6,306 nucleotides of DNA, taken from assembly GCA_021812825.1 (NCBI GenBank), contig JAKAMO010000128.1:1-6306 (forward strand), given 5' to 3'. Shown in pieces: positions 4,271 through 6,306 of this stretch; positions within the stretch are counted from its first letter, which is position 1, and each line of letters begins with the position of its first letter. Origin of the DNA: a bacterium. GTDB lineage: Bacteria > Elusimicrobiota > Elusimicrobia > Elusimicrobiales > UBA9959. The notes under the pieces were generated by a model, which did no database searches, was not told the DNA's origin, and worked only from the letters and a program-made list of their open reading frames with translations. A program made the translations under genes and the position numbers.

Positions 4271-5271
4271 TTTACCGGTCTTTCCTCCACCAGGATGCCG
4301 TCGACGAAGATGCGTATCTTCCCCGCGCCGGCGCAAGGCACGGACAGGTCTATCTTGGAGCCCGGATCGCGCAGGCCGTTGAAGAGCTCCCTGTCGCCGC
4401 TCTTGCCTATCGCTACCACGCGGATATGGCGCTGCGAACCGCTCTGCAGGACATCGTAGTGAACGCGGCACTCGTTGCCGGAGGAGGCGTCGCCCTTGCG
4501 GGAACTTACGGTGAGCGTGACCTTGGAATCGGGGGAGACCACGGTGTCCGGCTGCGGGTCCTGGTCTATCACGGTACCGCCCTGGAACAGCGAACCCGGG
4601 TCCTCCTTGATGTTAAGCGCGACGTTGTTCTGCGAGGCCCACTGCTGCGCCTCGTCGCTGCGCTTCTGGCGGAAGTCGGGCATCATCACTATGCCCGCCG
4701 GGGGGGCGCCGGCCGAGACGGCCACCTGGACCATCGTGTTCTTGGAGACGCTGAGCTCCGGCTTCGGGTCCTGCGACAGCACGGTGCCCTTCTCGGCCTT
4801 CAGCGAGTAGGACTCGCTGACCTCGCCGAGCACCAGCTGGCGCTGGCGCAGCAGCAGCTCGGCGTTGCGCAGCGGCAGGCCTATCAGATTGGGGGTAAAA
4901 ACGGACTCTCCGCCCTGGCTGAACACCACGCGGACTATCTTGCCCTCGCGGACGGTGGCGCCAGCCTCAGGAGTCTGCCGCAGCACGGTGCCTATCGGGA
5001 CGGTCTCGTTGAATTCGTAGCCTTCGATCTTCATCGCCAGGTTCATCTCGGAGAGAGCCTGCAGGGCGTTGACGGAGGACTTGCCGGCGATGTCGGGGAC
5101 CATAACCTCCTTGCGGTTATGGATCACCGTCTCCATCGTCCAGGAGAAGAGGGCGTAGGTCAGGATGAAGAGGGCCAGCCCGACGCCGCCGACGCGGAGG
5201 ACGAAGCCGGGACTGATTATCCGCTCGTCGGAGTTAGAGAAGTGTTTTTGCCAGAATTCTTTAAAACCCAC
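4267..5271 (-). CDS. Membrane-anchored triple-PASTA-domain protein without a kinase domain
   Basis: This is a 334-residue protein with a short cytoplasmic N terminus (about 1-22), one transmembrane segment (about 23-47, GVGLALFILTYALF) and a large extracytoplasmic part. Three PASTA repeats follow at about 56-119, 124-187 and 194-257. Each opens with a (V/F)xxPxxxG-like or related segment and contains the GTVLxQ(D/T)P or GTVIDQDP turn. A C-terminal domain of about 75 residues has two cysteines (268 and 313) that could form a disulfide. PASTA domains bind peptidoglycan or beta-lactams in PrkC/PknB-type kinases and some PBPs, but no kinase or transpeptidase domain is present here. A cell-wall sensing or scaffold role is an inference. 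The GTG start at 5271 is preceded by AAGGAG (5284-5279) at 7 nt. The stop overlaps the rpe start (ATGA). Its place between fmt and rpe is where PASTA kinases lie in Gram-positive bacteria. Confidence 0.9.
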   Translation of the reverse strand: MGFKEFWQKHFSNSDERIISPGFVLRVGGVGLALFILTYALFSWTMETVIHNRKEVMVPDIAGKSSVNALQALSEMNLAMKIEGYEFNETVPIGTVLRQTPEAGATVREGKIVRVVFSQGGESVFTPNLIGLPLRNAELLLRQRQLVLGEVSESYSLKAEKGTVLSQDPKPELSVSKNTMVQVAVSAGAPPAGIVMMPDFRQKRSDEAQQWASQNNVALNIKEDPGSLFQGGTVIDQDPQPDTVVSPDSKVTLTVSSRKGDASSGNECRVHYDVLQSGSQRHIRVVAIGKSGDRELFNGLRDPGSKIDLSVPCAGAGKIRIFVDGILVEERPVK

Positions 5272-5278
5272 GGTGTCT

Positions 5279-5284
5279 CTCCTT
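5279..5284 (-). promoter_or_regulatory. Ribosome binding site of the PASTA gene
   Basis: AAGGAG on the minus strand lies 7 nt before the GTG at 5271. It settles this non-ATG start, which also gives a sensible short cytoplasmic N terminus before the membrane helix. Confidence 0.8.
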
Positions 5285-5299
5285 GAGGATCGGGAACGG

Positions 5300-6244
5300 T
5301 CAGAGCAGCCTGTCCCCCGGCTTGAGGCGCAGTCCGTTGAGAAAATCCGCCGCGGGCATGGCCTTCTTCCCTTCGGGCTTCAGCGTCCTCAGCAGGAGCC
5401 CTCCGACGCCACATTTTACAACAAAGCCGCCGCCGGGCTCAACGGACAGGACGGTTCCGGGCGCGGAGCCGGCGGCCTCGCCGGCCGGCAGCGCGGCCGA
5501 CAGCACCTGCACCGCGGCGCGCCGGCCTCCGTGCTCCACGTAGAAACGGGGCACGGGCCCGCAGGACAGGCCGCGCACGCGGCCGAGCAGGTCCCGGGCG
5601 GGCCGGGAGAGGTCCAGCACGGCGTCTTCCGGCATAAGCTTCGGCGCCGAGGAGGGTTCTCCCGTCTGCGGCTCGCGGAGTATCCTGCCTTCCGCCACCC
5701 GCGCCAGCGCCTCGCCGAGAAGCGCCTCTCCGGCCGAGGTAAGGCGGCTGAAAAGCGAGGCCGCGTCGTCGTCCGGCAGCACCTTCTCCTCCCGGCGCAG
5801 GAATACGGGACCGGTGTCCATGCCCTTGTCCAGCCAGAAGAGAGTGACCCCGGTCACGGACTCCCCGTTGATCAGGGCCCACTGCACAGGGGCCGCGCCG
5901 CGGTACTTGGGCAGAAGGGAAAAATGCACGTTCAGGAAGCCGTAGCGCGCCAGCGCCAGGGTCTCCTCCGGGATCAGCCGGCCGTAGGCAACGACAACTC
6001 CCAGGTCAGGGCGCACCTTTTCTACGAGCTCGTGAAGTTCACGGCGGGAAGCCGGCTTGAAGACCGGGATAGCCAGCTCGTCGGCCGCGGAGCACACCGG
6101 GGAGGAGCACATCCGCAGGCCGCGCCCGACCGGTCTGTCCGGCTGCGATACCGCTCCCGCGACATCGTGCCCGGAAGCCGCCGCGCGCCTCAGGAAGGCG
6201 CAGGCGATCTCCGGAGTGCCGAGGAACAGTATCTTCAGCTTCAC
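5300..6244 (-). CDS. fmt: Methionyl-tRNA formyltransferase
   Basis: This enzyme transfers a formyl group from 10-formyl-tetrahydrofolate to the amino group of methionyl-initiator tRNA in the cytoplasm, supplying fMet-tRNA for initiation. The protein has 314 residues, the usual family length. The N-terminal Rossmann-like formyltransferase domain (about 1-190) starts KILFLGTPE and carries QPDRPVGRG near residue 34, the flexible loop that contacts the acceptor arm. The catalytic signature NVHFSLLPKYRGAAP starts at residue 105, giving the expected Asn105 and His107. Asp143 in the GMDTG motif completes the triad. The C-terminal part (about 205-314) fits the OB-like tRNA-binding domain and ends LKPGDRLL. 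The GTG start at 6244 overlaps the preceding stop by four bases and gives the canonical N terminus; there is no strong Shine-Dalgarno site, so coupling probably drives initiation. The next gene begins 28 nt after the stop. Confidence 0.97.
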   Translation of the reverse strand: MKLKILFLGTPEIACAFLRRAAASGHDVAGAVSQPDRPVGRGLRMCSSPVCSAADELAIPVFKPASRRELHELVEKVRPDLGVVVAYGRLIPEETLALARYGFLNVHFSLLPKYRGAAPVQWALINGESVTGVTLFWLDKGMDTGPVFLRREEKVLPDDDAASLFSRLTSAGEALLGEALARVAEGRILREPQTGEPSSAPKLMPEDAVLDLSRPARDLLGRVRGLSCGPVPRFYVEHGGRRAAVQVLSAALPAGEAAGSAPGTVLSVEPGGGFVVKCGVGGLLLRTLKPEGKKAMPAADFLNGLRLKPGDRLL

Positions 6245-6306
6245 AGCGCTTCGGGCTTCATCTTGCTCTCGTCTATCTTTTTCCAGCGGGCCTTCAGCTT
6301 CATCAG
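6241..6306 (-). CDS. C-terminal end of a gene upstream of fmt, probably peptide deformylase (partial)
   Basis: An open frame enters from the window edge and ends in TGA at 6243-6241. The visible 21 residues are basic and lysine-rich, ending in KMKPEAL. The stop overlaps the GTG start of fmt by four bases (GTGA), so the two genes are almost certainly co-transcribed and translationally coupled. Peptide deformylase genes commonly sit directly upstream of fmt, and a charged helical tail is compatible with the end of a Def protein. The catalytic motifs (GxGxAAxQ, EGCLS, HExxH) would lie outside the window, so the identity is inferred from position only. The reading frame itself is secure; the product name is not. 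Confidence 0.5.
   Translation of the reverse strand: MMKLKARWKKIDESKMKPEAL

Noticed and set aside
4271..4471. N-terminal extension of rpe
   Set aside because: The extra residues come from the overlapping PASTA gene in another frame; the ATG at 4270 in an ATGA overlap gives the normal Rpe length.
4426..5286. Long open plus-strand frame of 286 codons
   Set aside because: It is antisense to the PASTA gene, whose repeats are clear; the translation is low-complexity His/Leu/Gly-rich.
5439..5882. Minus-strand frame of 147 codons within fmt
   Set aside because: It lies wholly inside fmt in another frame and is Arg/Gly/Ala-rich without motifs.

Overview
All genes that can be supported lie on the minus strand, so transcription runs from the high-coordinate end of the window to the low end. 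The content is a dense bacterial housekeeping region. The DNA is GC-rich, with many 1-4 nt stop/start overlaps (GTGA, ATGA, TGATG) and clear Shine-Dalgarno sites at several starts. No gene-level phylum marker is present. The gene content and style suggest a GC-rich, non-model bacterium, for instance Elusimicrobiota or a similar candidate lineage. That placement is a guess.

Region 1 (6306 to 3234) reads as one operon: the last 21 codons of a gene that is probably def, then fmt (methionyl-tRNA formyltransferase), a membrane-anchored protein with three PASTA domains, rpe (ribulose-phosphate 3-epimerase) and a stand-alone response-regulator receiver domain. In many Gram-positive bacteria def-fmt is followed by rsmB, a PP2C phosphatase, a PASTA Ser/Thr kinase, rsgA and rpe. 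Here a kinase-less PASTA protein sits in the kinase's position.

Region 2 (3233 to 2915) is a 319-nt non-coding gap. It holds a 218-bp inverted-repeat, MITE-like element whose end coincides with the receiver gene's stop codon. It also holds a probable promoter with overlapping TATAAT boxes and a terminator-like hairpin with a T7 tract just upstream of rpsP.

Region 3 (2914 to 1263) is the classic ribosome/tRNA operon: rpsP (S16), khpA (KH-domain RNA chaperone), trmD (tRNA m1G37 methyltransferase) and rplS (L19). The rimM gene that usually lies between khpA and trmD is absent; only 4 nt separate those two genes.

Region 4 (1262 to 1105) is a 158-nt gap made largely of GC-rich hairpins. It includes an 11-bp stem just after rplS and a short copy of a motif that also occurs inside the MITE-like element. 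The two copies differ by compensating changes in a hairpin stem.

Region 5 (1104 to 1) carries rnhB (RNase HII), yraN (UPF0102 nuclease-fold protein) and the first 24 codons of an unidentified gene.

No new multi-gene system is evident. The most unusual signals are the paired intergenic repeats, the kinase-less PASTA gene and the missing rimM.
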